The notes: generated from the sequence alone by a model not told the origin. Positions 9,581 through 17,991 are shown, counted from the stretch's first letter. The stretch is DNA of 64,000 nucleotides from Fimbriiglobus ruber (GCF_002197845.1 NZ_NIDE01000002.1:496001-560000); one strand, 5' to 3'. A program made the numbers and translations.

Positions 9581-9773
9581 TCTGCAGGAAGCGCCCACCA
9601 TGTCCAGCGCCCGTTCTGATAAAAGCCATCTCGCGCAACTGATCGCTACCAAAACTAAGAACGGCGATACTCCTCGGACACAATGCCTTTACCATAAGTT
9701 GGTGTCACGAGACGCGCATCGCTTCTGCACGTGGGTTTCCTGCGCACGACAGCAACGCACGAGGGTTTGTCAT

Positions 9774-11064
9774 CAGGGCAATCGCATCACAACAGGCAGT
9801 CTGGGCGATCTGGCTCGGGTTGTCACCTTTAATATATTGAGAAATGACGATCGGGTTCTCTCATAACCACGGATGGTTACCGCATCCTATGGACACGACT
9901 CCTCCCGCGCCCTTCGTTGAGGCCTTCCGCACCTTGGAGGACCCGCGCCGCCCGGGGCGGACGTTGGCTCACAACTTGCACGAGATTCTGACCATCGCCC
10001 TGTGCGCGGCCATCGGCGGGGCCAACGATTGGGTCGCCGTCGAAACGTTCGGCCGGGCCAAGATCGGGTGGTTCCGGCGGTTCCTCCCACTGGTCCACGG
10101 GATCCCGTCCCACGACACTTTCGGGCGGGTGTTTGCCCATCTCAAACCGGCCGCGTTTCAGGCGTGCTTCGGTCAATGGATCGCCGACGTGTGCGGGAAA
10201 CTCGGACGCGCGCACATCGCGATCGATGGCAAGCGGTTGGCCGGATCGGAGGACGCCGGGGCCGGGGTCACGGCACTCCACTTGGTCAGCGCGTGGGCCA
10301 CCGATGCCCGCCTGAGTCTCGGCCAAGTGGCCGTCGACGACAAGTCGAACGAGATCACCGCGATCCCGAAGTTGTTGGAATTGATTGAGATCTCGGGGGC
10401 GTTGGTGAGTATCGACGCCATGGGCTGCCAGAAGGAGATCGCCACCACGATCCGTGCCGAGGGGGGCGATTACCTGCTCGCGGTAAAGGACAATCAACCC
10501 CATCTGCGCGCGGATCTCGAGGCTCTGTTTGATCACGCCTTGGAGCAGGAGTTCGCGTCGGGTACGTGGGACGGGTTTGCCCAGGAGAAGACGACTCGGG
10601 GTCGGGAGGAACTGCGGCAATGTTGGGTGCTGACGGACGTGGACGAGATCCGGAAGGGGGTCCGGGATTACGCATTGTGGAAGGACCTCACGAGTGTGAT
10701 CGTGGTGGTCTCGGAGCGTGGGGAGAAGGGGAAGAGCCAGACCGAGACGCGCTTTTACATCAGTAGTCGGGTCGCCTCGGCTCGGCAGTTCGCCGGGTGG
10801 GCGCGGAATCATTGGGGCATTGAGAATGGGTTACATTGGGTGTTAGATGTGGTGTTCCGGGAGGATACCAGTCGTGTACGGAATGGAGATGAGGACGCCC
10901 AGGCCGAGAACGTCGGCTGGTTGCGGCGGATGGTGCTCTCGGTCCTCAAGCAGATCAAAACGAAGTCGAGCCTCAATGGGATGCGATTAAAGGCTGGATG
11001 GGACGAGGCATACATGGAAGAAATTTTGTTGAAAATCAAGGGGTTTTGAGGTGCGATTGCCCTG
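9774..11064 (+). mobile_element. ISAs1-family insertion sequence
   Basis: The ends are the 12-bp inverted repeat CAGGGCAATCGC (9774-9785) and its complement (11053-11064). Flanking 10-bp copies GGTTTGTCAT (9764-9773) and GGTTCGTCAT (11065-11074) differ at one base and look like a target duplication. The 1.29-kb length fits ISAs1 elements. One intact transposase gene fills it. The DNA between the GT87 gene and the element (9581-9763) shows no supported gene. Confidence 0.85.
9889..11049 (+). CDS. ISAs1-family transposase
   Basis: 386 residues from the ATG at 9889 (DTTPPAPFVEAFRTLEDPRR); an upstream in-frame ATG at 9844 is possible. ISAs1 hallmarks are present: LEDPRRPGRTLAHNLHEIL, then AAIGGANDWVAVETFG, the DGKRLAGS segment with the first catalytic aspartate, VDDKSNEITAIPKLLE, DAMGCQKEIA with the second aspartate, and the C-terminal RNHWGIENGLHWVLDVVFRE with the catalytic glutamate. 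The gene is complete, so the element may still be active. Confidence 0.95.
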   Translation: MDTTPPAPFVEAFRTLEDPRRPGRTLAHNLHEILTIALCAAIGGANDWVAVETFGRAKIGWFRRFLPLVHGIPSHDTFGRVFAHLKPAAFQACFGQWIADVCGKLGRAHIAIDGKRLAGSEDAGAGVTALHLVSAWATDARLSLGQVAVDDKSNEITAIPKLLELIEISGALVSIDAMGCQKEIATTIRAEGGDYLLAVKDNQPHLRADLEALFDHALEQEFASGTWDGFAQEKTTRGREELRQCWVLTDVDEIRKGVRDYALWKDLTSVIVVVSERGEKGKSQTETRFYISSRVASARQFAGWARNHWGIENGLHWVLDVVFREDTSRVRNGDEDAQAENVGWLRRMVLSVLKQIKTKSSLNGMRLKAGWDEAYMEEILLKIKGF

Positions 11065-11072
11065 GGTTCGTC

Positions 11073-11591
11073 ATGACTCGGATGTTGTCACTGGGCTTGC
11101 TCGTCGGTTGTGCGATCGGCAGTTGGGGTGCCGATCCTCCGGTCGCTCCGGCTCCCAGGGAGAAACCAGCCCTCAAGTGCGAGATACGAATAACCGGCAA
11201 GTCCGAGGGAACCGATCGTGGGATTAAGTATACCGACTATTCGCCCGATATTGCCGTTGTGACGGTTATTAACAACTCGAACACGGACGTGGATATCGGG
11301 TCAAAATGGGGGCCGGACGCGTTCTTGGATGTCAGGGTGAAAGACTCTGCCGGGGCGGACATAAAAACCGAGCCGCGATCGTCCCTCCTCTCGGTAATCT
11401 CGTTCCTTAATCCCAAGCCGTATGTCCTCAAGCCTGGAGAGGTATACCGGACCACAGTCAGCTTGCTCGTCATGGTGCCTAATGAGAAGCAGGTCGCCGG
11501 GACGTACAAGGCGAAAGCGATATACACCATCGGGAAGAAGGAGTACGAGTCGGTTTGGGTCGAGGTGAAGTGGCCCGGCGTGAAGAAATGA
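11073..11591 (+). CDS. Exported hypothetical protein, 172 aa
   Basis: Starts TRMLSLGLLVGCAIGSWGA, a signal peptide, followed by a beta-rich domain (TVINNSNTDVDIGSKWGPDAF ... VLKPGEVYRTTVSLLVMVP) that resembles immunoglobulin-like extracellular domains. No catalytic motif is seen. The IS element ends 9 bp before this ATG, and the target duplication supplies the AT of the start codon; the original ribosome binding site, probably the GAGGG at 9761-9765, now lies 1.3 kb upstream. The gene is therefore probably silenced or poorly translated. Confidence 0.7.
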   Translation: MTRMLSLGLLVGCAIGSWGADPPVAPAPREKPALKCEIRITGKSEGTDRGIKYTDYSPDIAVVTVINNSNTDVDIGSKWGPDAFLDVRVKDSAGADIKTEPRSSLLSVISFLNPKPYVLKPGEVYRTTVSLLVMVPNEKQVAGTYKAKAIYTIGKKEYESVWVEVKWPGVKK

Positions 11592-11736
11592 CCCGAACCG
11601 AGGTCGGGGAGTTCGCCCTGGCAGAGCGGATCACGAGTCGAATCCGCGACCGTGGCGATCCCGACGCCCCGCCCGGCACCGGCCCGGTCGTTGTGATCTC
11701 CACACGGGTTGGTTTCCCCACCCACGGAGTACGACG

Positions 11737-12129
11737 ATGTCCGTATTGTTCCAGCAAACCATCCCGATTCTCCGCATCTTTGACACGGAGAAGGCGAAGG
11801 CGTTTTACGGCGACTTCCTCGGGTTTTCCGCGGACTGGGAACACCACTTCGACGACCACTCTCCGGCTTACATCCAGGTGTCCCGGGCGGGTCTGACGTT
11901 GCATCTGTCCGAACACCACGGGGACGCCTGCCCCGGGTCGACCGTGTTCGTCTGGATGGTCGGGATCGACGAGTTCCACCGCGAGATCACGGGCAAAAAC
12001 TACAAATACCTACGGCCCGGGATCGAGACGACGTTTTACGGGGCGAAGTGCGTTCAGGTGATCGACCCGTTCGGCAACCACATCCGGTTCAACGAACGCG
12101 TGAATGGGGAAGACGTGGCGAAGGGTTGA
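11737..12129 (+). CDS. VOC superfamily protein (glyoxalase/bleomycin-resistance fold)
   Basis: 130 residues containing two beta-alpha-beta-beta-beta units. PILRIFDTEKAKAFYGDFLGF is the typical N-terminal VOC motif and VIDPFGNHIRFNE the C-terminal one. The extended HLSEHHGD and WMVGIDEF segments are like the Ble/ShBle branch, which binds ligand as a homodimer, but the true substrate is unknown. The 145 bp upstream are the only spacer from the exported protein gene. Confidence 0.85.
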   Translation: MSVLFQQTIPILRIFDTEKAKAFYGDFLGFSADWEHHFDDHSPAYIQVSRAGLTLHLSEHHGDACPGSTVFVWMVGIDEFHREITGKNYKYLRPGIETTFYGAKCVQVIDPFGNHIRFNERVNGEDVAKG

Positions 12130-12182
12130 CCCGCACGAAGGGGTCATTCGCGAACGAAATGCTCAGTCCCAAAAACCGCACG

Positions 12183-12300
12183 GCAAATGCGAAAGCCGTG
12201 AAGAGGAGAGTAGAAAGGTGAGAGTAGACCGAGGAGATTCGAGACAGAGTTCGTTCCACTTACTCCTGTCTCGAATTTCCTCTCTCTTCGCCTACGGCGA
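12183..12300 (-). repeat. tRNA-linked hairpin repeat, copy 1
   Basis: Read on the minus strand this ~118 bp follows the 3' end of a tRNA-Ser fragment and is closely similar to the DNA following tRNA-Pro at 58983-59100: a GCCGTAGGC hairpin, GAGAGAGGA, a stem around GTGGAACGAACTC, then ACTCTCCTCTTCA and GGCTTTCGC. In the second copy the last block is the start ATGGCTTTCGCC of the four-helix-bundle gene; here the ATG is ACG and the gene is gone. Confidence 0.7.
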
Positions 12301-12302
12301 AG

Positions 12303-12380
12303 CGGAGCGGGAGGGATTCGAACCCTCGATACGGTTTCCCGTATACAGCATTTCCAGTGCTGCCTCTTCAACCACTCGAG
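12303..12380 (-). pseudogene. Truncated tRNA-Ser copy lacking its 5' end
   Basis: Identical over 78 bp to the 3' part of the complete tRNA-Ser at 13238-13324, including anticodon arm, variable arm and T arm. The first nine bases (the 5' acceptor strand and its junction) are missing and replaced by AT-rich DNA, so it cannot fold into a working tRNA. The shared direct repeat is slightly longer, 12300-12380 and 13235-13315 (81 bp). Confidence 0.9.
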
Positions 12381-12441
12381 AAAATCGTTCGTTCGACTCA
12401 CGACTTTCTCGAATCTCCTTTCTCTTCGCCGTAGGCGAAGC
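12381..12441 (-). repeat. Partial third copy of the tRNA-linked repeat
   Basis: This stretch repeats the middle of 12183-12300 with several substitutions: GTTCG then ACTCACGACTTTCTCGAATC and TCTTCGCCGTAGGCGAAGCG. The truncated tRNA is thus sandwiched between two copies of the repeat. Downstream, up to the DUF4058 gene at 12508, AGCGGTAAGCGAAGCGGTAA is a short tandem duplication. Confidence 0.6.
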
Positions 12442-12507
12442 GGTAAGCGAAGCGGTAAGCCGAAACAAAAATCGATGTGGTAAAATAACTACCACGGAGG
12501 GTTACCG

Positions 12508-13236
12508 ATGCCGTTGCGCGATCACTTTCATCCACCGATCTCACGAACCTTCGGATGGGAAGGATTTCATGGGACCTGGCCCAGCATGTTAGTCGGGCGA
12601 GTCCGCCGCTTGCTCCCCCCGGGATATATTGCCGAACCGCGGGCGCGGATGGGCCGATACTTTGAACTGGACATTGGTGCCTTCGAGTACGAAAAGCGTT
12701 CTGCCGACATCAACACCGCAAACGGTGGCACGGCGACGACGGTCCCGACCGTCGCGGAACCCACGGTGTCGGCGGACATTGATATCGGCGATCAACACGA
12801 GTACGAAGTCTTGATCTACGACGTGGAGCGTGAAAAAACGCTGGTGGCGGCCGTGGAGTTTGTCAGCCCGGGGAACAAGGATCGGGCGGAGCACCGTCTG
12901 GCGTTCGTGGCGAAGTGTTCCGCGCTGCTTCAGCGGAACGTGAGCGTGGCCCTCGTGGATGTCGTCACGGATCGCAGTGGAAACCTGTATGCGGAACTGC
13001 TTGGCGAACTCGGTGTGACCGATTCGACACTCGGCGTCGAACCGCCGTCGTTGTATGCGGCGAGTTGTCGAACGCGGACGAATCAGCATCGCAACCGTTT
13101 CGACGCCTGGGCTTATCCCGTGGTCCTGGGGCACCCTCTTCCGGCGCTGTCGCTATGGTACGCGCCGGATCGAGCGGTGACGCTTGATCTCGAAGGCAGT
13201 TACGAAGACACCTGCCAACTTCTCGGCATCGGATAA
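12508..13236 (+). CDS. DUF4058 family protein
   Basis: 242 residues beginning [20 protein letters not shown], the family's N-terminal motif, with GGAGGG upstream of the ATG. The core [25 protein letters not shown] and the C-terminal [12 protein letters not shown] are also family signatures. The function of DUF4058 is unknown; the VEFVSPxNK segment has been compared with restriction-like folds but I cannot show a catalytic site. The gene is the only one between the truncated and the complete tRNA-Ser. Two relatives occur at 23164 (broken) and 62775. Confidence 0.85.
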   Translation: MPLRDHFHPPISRTFGWEGFHGTWPSMLVGRVRRLLPPGYIAEPRARMGRYFELDIGAFEYEKRSADINTANGGTATTVPTVAEPTVSADIDIGDQHEYEVLIYDVEREKTLVAAVEFVSPGNKDRAEHRLAFVAKCSALLQRNVSVALVDVVTDRSGNLYAELLGELGVTDSTLGVEPPSLYAASCRTRTNQHRNRFDAWAYPVVLGHPLPALSLWYAPDRAVTLDLEGSYEDTCQLLGIG

Positions 13237-13237
13237 G

Positions 13238-13324
13238 CGGAGCGGGAGGGATTCGAACCCTCGATACGGTTTCCCGTATACAGCATTTCCAGTGCTGCCT
13301 CTTCAACCACTCGAGCACCGCTCC
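13238..13324 (-). tRNA. tRNA-Ser (anticodon GGA)
   Basis: On the minus strand the 87-nt sequence starts GGAGCGG and ends CCGCTCC plus discriminator G. The anticodon stem CAGCA/TGCTG encloses CTGGAAA, giving anticodon GGA for UCC/UCU codons. A long variable arm (GTATACGGGAAACCGTATC) marks it as class II. The T loop GGTTCGAATCC is present. CCA is not encoded. Confidence 0.95.
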
Positions 13325-13498
13325 GGCGCTGCATCCCGCCCGAGCTAACACCGATCGCCGAAGCGCGGTTCGCCGGACCTGCGGGTAGAAAAGAATATTA
13401 TCGAGCCCCCCGATGCGCGACAACGGGTGGCCCGGTCGGCGCGACGAAAAGGGCGGGAGCGGCCCGGTATTGTCGTCAGACCCAAATGAGGGGAGCCC

Positions 13499-14407
13499 GT
13501 GTCGGGTAAAGCGTTCGACGCGACCGTTAAGGCCCTGGTGGAAGTCGCGCCGGAGTCGTGGCCGGCGTTCGCGGGCGTGCCCGGCGGCCCGACCGAGGCC
13601 ATCGATTCGGACATCGCGACCGTCAGCGGGGCGGCGGACAAGGTGCTCCGCGTCCACACCGAACCACCCTACCTCCTCCACCTGGAGTTCGTCGCCGGCC
13701 ACGACGCGGCCCAGCTGCCTGTCAAACTCCACGTGCGGAACGGCCTCCTGGACGACAAGCACAACCTCCTCGTGCGGACGGTCGCGATCCTGCTCCACCC
13801 CGAGGCGAATTCCCCACAACTCACCGGCACCCACACCCGCCGGTTCGCCGGCGAGGACTCGTACCTGGAGTTCAGGTACCGCGTCATCCGGGTGTGGGAG
13901 CTGCCGCCCGAGCTGTTTCTCACGGGCGGCCCCGCGCTGTTGCCACTCGCCCCCATCAGTGCGGTGACAAAGCGCGAGCTGCCGGGCATAATAAAGCAGA
14001 TGGTGGACCACATAAACGCCTACAAAGAGTCCGGGCTGGTGCCGATGCTGGAATCGGCCGCCTACGTGCTCTCGGGCCTGCGGTATCCGCCCGACGTGTG
14101 CAAAAAATTGTTCCGAGGGATGACAGCCATGAGAGAATCTTCCACCTATCAGGCGATTCTCGCAGAGGGCCGGGAAGAGGGTCGAGAAAAGGGCCGAGAG
14201 GAAGGCATCGTTGCGCTGCAGAACACTCTGCACTCGCTCGGCCAGAACAAGTTCGGCCGACCCGATACCCGAGCACTTCAGACCATCCGCGAGATCCACG
14301 ATTTGGCCCGGCTACAAGAATTGTGCGCTCACGTAGCGACCGTCGGAAGCTGGGACGAACTCTTGGCCGCTCCTGCGCCGAAGTCACGTCGCAAAAAGCG
14401 AACCTGA
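13499..14407 (+). CDS. Rpn-like PD-(D/E)XK nuclease/putative transposase family protein
   Basis: 302 residues with a GTG start preceded by GGGAG. The N-terminal two thirds resemble the Rpn/YhgA-type recombination-promoting nuclease family: DKVLRVHTEPPYLLHLEFVA supplies the D and the ExX strand of a PD-(D/E)XK site. The C-terminal part contains YQAILAEGREEGREKGREEG, the (E/K)G-rich helix common in this family, then a short helical tail and a KSRRKKR basic end. The identification is by pattern; DNA cleavage is inferred. Close paralogues lie at 14449-14816 (fragment) and 24319-25254 (minus strand). Confidence 0.65.
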   Translation: MSGKAFDATVKALVEVAPESWPAFAGVPGGPTEAIDSDIATVSGAADKVLRVHTEPPYLLHLEFVAGHDAAQLPVKLHVRNGLLDDKHNLLVRTVAILLHPEANSPQLTGTHTRRFAGEDSYLEFRYRVIRVWELPPELFLTGGPALLPLAPISAVTKRELPGIIKQMVDHINAYKESGLVPMLESAAYVLSGLRYPPDVCKKLFRGMTAMRESSTYQAILAEGREEGREKGREEGIVALQNTLHSLGQNKFGRPDTRALQTIREIHDLARLQELCAHVATVGSWDELLAAPAPKSRRKKRT

Positions 14408-14448
14408 CCAGAGTATCGTGACGCCGTCAAATCTCTCGAATAGAGCCA

Positions 14449-14816
14449 CCCACAAGGAATCGGGGCTGGTGCCGATGCTGGAATCGGCCGCCTACGTGCT
14501 CTCGGGCTTGCGGTATCCGCCTGCCGTGTGCAAGAAATTGTTCCGAGGGATGACTGCCATGAGAGAATCTTCCACCTATCAGGCGATTCTCGAAGAGGGT
14601 CGAGAAGAGGGTCGAGAAAACGAAGCGAAGGATTTGTTGCGTTTGATCGGTGAGAAGCAGTTGGGTCCGCCCGACGAGCAGACGACGCGGGCCATCGACG
14701 GCATCCACGACCTCGCTCGCCTTCGCGAGCTAATTACACAAGTGCCCACCGCCGGGAGCTGGAAGGAACTCTTGGCTGAGCCCGCAGCGAAGACACGTCG
14801 CAAAAAGCAGCCTTGA
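14449..14816 (+). pseudogene. 5'-truncated copy of the Rpn-like gene
   Basis: Begins abruptly at KESGLVPMLESAAYVLSGLR, equivalent to about residue 178 of the adjacent gene, and runs to its end (AKTRRKKQP). It has one EGREEGREN unit fewer and its distal part (EAKDLLRLIGEKQLGPPDEQ) is closer to the minus-strand paralogue at 24319 than to its neighbour. No start or ribosome binding site belongs to it. A decayed tandem duplicate. Confidence 0.85.
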
Positions 14817-14858
14817 GCACCCCACCGTTCCTCACCCGCGGCCGGTACAATTGCCGGT

Positions 14859-16010
14859 ATGCGGTCCCTGTACCTCGATCACAACGCGACCACGCCGCTC
14901 CTCCCGGAAGCCTGGGAGGCCATGCGCCCGGTGGCGGAGGCGGCCGTCGGCAACCCGTCGTCCGCGCACCACGCGGGGCGTAAGGCGCGGCAATTCCTCG
15001 AAGACGCCCGCGACCGCGTTGCCGCGGCTCTGGGTGCCCACCCGGACGAGGTGTTCTTCACCAGCGGGGCGACCGAGGCAAATAACCTCGCCCTCTTCGG
15101 GCTGACCGCCGGCGCCAGTCCGCCCGCCCACGTCCTGGCGGCTCCGTTCGAACACCCGTGCGTGATCGAGCCGCTGAAGCAGCTCGCGGCCCGGCATTTC
15201 GACGTAGACTGGCTGCCGGTGACCCCGCGCGGGCAGGTCGAGACGGCCGCCGTCATGGCCCGCGTCCGCGACGACACCCGGCTCGTCTGCCTGATGCTGG
15301 TCAACCACGAGACTGGCGCACTCCAGCCGGTCCGCCACGTCGCCAAGAAGCTGCCGAAACAGATCCCGCTGCACTGCGATGCGGCCCAGGCGATCGGGAA
15401 AATCCCCGTCCACTTTCGCGACCTGAGTGTCACCACGCTCACCGCGTCCGCCCACAAATTCCGCGGGCCAACGGGGGTAGGACTGCTGCTGGCGAAGCGC
15501 GGCGCCACGATCCGGCCGCTGATGTTCGGCGGCCACCAGCAGAAGGGCACGCGCCCGGGCACCGAGCCGGTCGCGCTGGCCGTCGGCCTGGCCGTCGCGC
15601 TGGAGCACGCGGTCCGCAATCTGGACGTGACCCGCGCCCACCTGGAGGCCCTGGGGCGGCGATTTTTAGCGGGATTGGGTGCCGCGCTGGGTCAGGCGTT
15701 CGGCGTCAACGGCCCCGAGTTCGGCTCGCCGGACGCGCTGCCGACGACGCTGAACGTGTCGTTTCCCGGCTGCCGGTCGGACGTGCTGCTCGTGAGCCTG
15801 GATCTGGCCGGGGTGGCTTGCTCCACGGGGTCGGCGTGTTCGAGCGGCAGCCTGTTGCCGTCGCCCGTCCTCCAAGCGATGGGTGTGCCCGACGGGGTGT
15901 TGCGCTCGGCCATTCGCTTCAGCCTCGGGCCCACCCTTACCGACGGCGACATCGACGAGGCCGTGACCCGCATCGCGAAGTGCGTTCGCGAGGTGCGGCA
16001 ACGGGGGTGA
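14859..16010 (+). CDS. Cysteine desulfurase (NifS/IscS family)
   Basis: 383 residues, normal length. A PLP enzyme that takes sulfur from cysteine to give alanine and an enzyme persulfide for Fe-S cluster or thio-cofactor assembly. Family motifs: YLDHNATTPLLPEA at the start, TSGATEANNLAL, the HCDAAQAIGK segment with the PLP-binding aspartate, the Schiff-base lysine in SAHKFRGPTG near residue 200, and the catalytic cysteine in GSACSSGS near residue 327. No isc or suf genes are adjacent, so the acceptor is unknown. Confidence 0.95.
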   Translation: MRSLYLDHNATTPLLPEAWEAMRPVAEAAVGNPSSAHHAGRKARQFLEDARDRVAAALGAHPDEVFFTSGATEANNLALFGLTAGASPPAHVLAAPFEHPCVIEPLKQLAARHFDVDWLPVTPRGQVETAAVMARVRDDTRLVCLMLVNHETGALQPVRHVAKKLPKQIPLHCDAAQAIGKIPVHFRDLSVTTLTASAHKFRGPTGVGLLLAKRGATIRPLMFGGHQQKGTRPGTEPVALAVGLAVALEHAVRNLDVTRAHLEALGRRFLAGLGAALGQAFGVNGPEFGSPDALPTTLNVSFPGCRSDVLLVSLDLAGVACSTGSACSSGSLLPSPVLQAMGVPDGVLRSAIRFSLGPTLTDGDIDEAVTRIAKCVREVRQRG

Positions 16011-16048
16011 ATCTTGATCGAAGTTTCGGACTCGGAGAAAATACCACA

Positions 16049-16273
16049 ATGAGTACAGAAATCGTCGCGATCCCATTTGCTGCCGTCATTCCTCCGGAGT
16101 TGGATGCCGACACTCGCGCCGTCCTCGAAAAGCTCGTCACGGGCAAGCCGTTGGACGCCGCGACCACCGGACGCATCCACCGGGACGCAGATCAGATCCG
16201 CAAAGACCTCGTCCGGAAGTACGGCGTACTCGACATCGGAGTGCCAGCGGTTCGCGAACTCCGTGACGCATGA
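16049..16273 (+). CDS. Small antitoxin-like protein upstream of a VapC remnant
   Basis: 74 residues starting STEIVAIPFAAVIPPELDADT, with a helical, charged C-terminal half (GRIHRDADQIRKDLVRKYG). Its stop overlaps by four bases (ATGA) the ATG of a truncated PIN-domain toxin, the classic layout of a type II toxin-antitoxin pair, so an antitoxin role is inferred from position. I do not recognise a DNA-binding fold with confidence. Confidence 0.6.
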   Translation: MSTEIVAIPFAAVIPPELDADTRAVLEKLVTGKPLDAATTGRIHRDADQIRKDLVRKYGVLDIGVPAVRELRDA

Positions 16274-16338
16274 AGTACGTGTTCGACGCTTCCGTGGCGT
16301 TCAAAATCCGCGGCGCCGGATGTAGAAGCCGAAGATAA
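16270..16338 (+). pseudogene. VapC/PIN-domain toxin remnant
   Basis: MKYVFDASVAFK is the standard first strand of a PIN-domain nuclease, with the first catalytic aspartate of the site. After 12 residues the frame runs into the 3' end of the oppositely oriented membrane-protein gene and stops after 22 residues. All later acidic residues are lost, so no nuclease can be made. Confidence 0.75.
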
Positions 16339-16534
16339 TGAACCAAACGGCCAGCGGGCCGCCGCATACTGTCGCCCCGACGTGGTTGACGTGCAGCATA
16401 TCGGGTTGAGCGGCGCGGGCAGACTCGATCCCGTTTAAAATGATGCCGCCCGCCAAAAGCAGACCGCCAACGAGGAGCAACGTTCCAAATGTCTGGGCGA
16501 ACGCGGTCGGCTGGTCGGTGGGGTTCTCTTTCAT
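16301..16534 (-). CDS. Small two-helix membrane protein
   Basis: 77 residues from the ATG at 16534, which has GGAGGT seven bases upstream. Two hydrophobic helices are seen, TFGTLLLVGGLLLAGGIIL and GPLAVWFIIFGFYI, ending RRRGF, so both ends are probably cytoplasmic. Family not recognised. Its 3' end overlaps the vapC remnant. Bases 16535-16935, between it and dnaA, contain no gene I can support. Confidence 0.6.
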   Translation of the reverse strand: MKENPTDQPTAFAQTFGTLLLVGGLLLAGGIILNGIESARAAQPDMLHVNHVGATVCGGPLAVWFIIFGFYIRRRGF

Positions 16535-16935
16535 GTTTGTGACCTCCGACGACTCCCGAGTGCACCAACACGTTCTCATGTCTGCTTTTCTTGATCGCGT
16601 GTAGACACGATTGCGGCCCGTCCATCGTTTTGGCTGCTGGTTGGGGTGAAAAAAGGCCGATTGTGAGAGTTAGGGCAATTGGTCAGCGGCGATGGCCGTC
16701 ACTGAGTCCATTGTTAAGCATTGTCCCGTAAGCAGTTAAAGTGACTATTGGTTCGCCCTTGCGCTGCCGGGGAAGCGACCACGCCAACACCGCCGAAAAG
16801 CCTGCCATACACGCGAAGCAGCTGCGCTTCGTTCTTCCCCGTTCTTGCCCGCCGGAGCGGGTCCGAAATCACTTCCCATCTCTTTGAAATTTATCGACTT
16901 ACAACTTGTCTGTTGACCTTCACTTGGGGGGCCAA

Positions 16936-16944
16936 AGTGGATAA
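16936..16944. promoter_or_regulatory. DnaA-box-like site just upstream of dnaA
   Basis: AGTGGATAA matches the reverse complement of the DnaA box TTATCCACA (TGTGGATAA) at eight of nine bases. It lies 7 bp before the dnaA start codon in an AT-rich pocket, a position suited to autorepression of dnaA. Confidence 0.5.
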
Positions 16945-16950
16945 AATTTC

Positions 16951-17991
16951 ATGATGAGTGTGCCCGTCCTCCAAACCGGCGTCGGAGCGAATCCCGCGGT
17001 TTGGGGCGAGTTCGTTTCGCTCGTGGAAAACGACTCGGCCCTGCTGGCCGCGCGCCGGCTGGTCCACACCTTTAGCCATTCCAGACGAAACAACGCCACT
17101 CCGAACCCGCTCGTCCTGCACGGCCCGTCCGGTGTGGGGAAGACCGCGCTTGCTCAAACAATTGTTCGGAAGATCATCGACAGCCCCGCCGGGCACACCG
17201 TTCAGGTCGTCGCGGCCGGCGACCTGTTGCGGACGCAGGCGGATCAGCCGGAGCCGGACGAATTCGCCGACATGCGAACGTCGGACCTGCTCGTCCTCGA
17301 AGACGTGCAGCACCTTCAAGTTCGGGCCGCCGGCGACCTCTGCCTCCTGCTCGACGACCGCTGCTCGCGCAGTCGGCCAACCGTGCTGACCGCCAACGTC
17401 GGCCCCGCCGCATTAACCCGGTTCCCGCGCCGGCTGACCAGTAGACTGGCCGCCGGGCTCGTTGTGCAGCTCGAACCGCTCACGCCCGCCGGCCGCCGCG
17501 CGCTACTCGAACGCTTCGCGACCAAGCGCAACATGCGCCTGACCGACGACGCGCTCGACTGGCTCGCGGCCCAGGCCACCGGCGGCGGTGCCCGGCCGCT
17601 CGTCGGCGTGCTGGAGAAGCTGCGAACACTGGCCGTCGACCAGAGCGGCCCGCTGACGGCGGCCGTCGTGCGCGAGTTGCTGGAAGGGGAATCGCCCGCC
17701 CGGACCAAAGGAATTGTCGACGTCGTTGTCGCGAAGGTGGCGACCGCGTTCGGCGTGTCGGTGAAGGACGTCCGCGGGACGGCCCGGCAGCGGACGATCA
17801 TGCTCGCCCGACAGGTGGCCATGTACCTGACCCGACACGTGACCTCGCTGTCGTTCCCGCAGATCGCCGCGGCGTTTGGCGGCCGGGACCACACGACCGT
17901 CCTGCACGCCTGCACCAAAATCACCGCGGCCCTGAAAGACGACGCCAAACTGCGGCGGACCGTCCGCGAACTGAAGGCGGAACTCAAGTGA
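16951..17991 (+). CDS. dnaA: Chromosomal replication initiator DnaA, short form
   Basis: 346 residues. The AAA+ domain begins almost at once: Walker A GPSGVGKT near residue 56 and a Walker B strand DLLVLEDVQHL near residue 112, where the more usual IDD is LED. Domain IV ends the protein with the DnaA-box binding helix-turn-helix and signature GGRDHTTVLHACTKI. Domain I and the linker, about 90 residues in typical DnaA, are absent. It binds oriC and opens the duplex; how this form recruits helicase is discussed in the findings. Two tandem ATGs (16951, 16954) are possible starts. First gene of a dnaA-dnaN-dciA-gyrB block. Confidence 0.93.
   Translation: MMSVPVLQTGVGANPAVWGEFVSLVENDSALLAARRLVHTFSHSRRNNATPNPLVLHGPSGVGKTALAQTIVRKIIDSPAGHTVQVVAAGDLLRTQADQPEPDEFADMRTSDLLVLEDVQHLQVRAAGDLCLLLDDRCSRSRPTVLTANVGPAALTRFPRRLTSRLAAGLVVQLEPLTPAGRRALLERFATKRNMRLTDDALDWLAAQATGGGARPLVGVLEKLRTLAVDQSGPLTAAVVRELLEGESPARTKGIVDVVVAKVATAFGVSVKDVRGTARQRTIMLARQVAMYLTRHVTSLSFPQIAAAFGGRDHTTVLHACTKITAALKDDAKLRRTVRELKAELK

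Noticed and set aside
9581-9763. Short open frame starting near 9601 between the GT87 gene and the ISAs1 element
   Set aside because: No ribosome site, no recognisable composition, and it runs into the element.
16535-16935. Coding region between the small membrane gene and dnaA
   Set aside because: Short open frames here lack starts with ribosome sites and have no protein-like composition.
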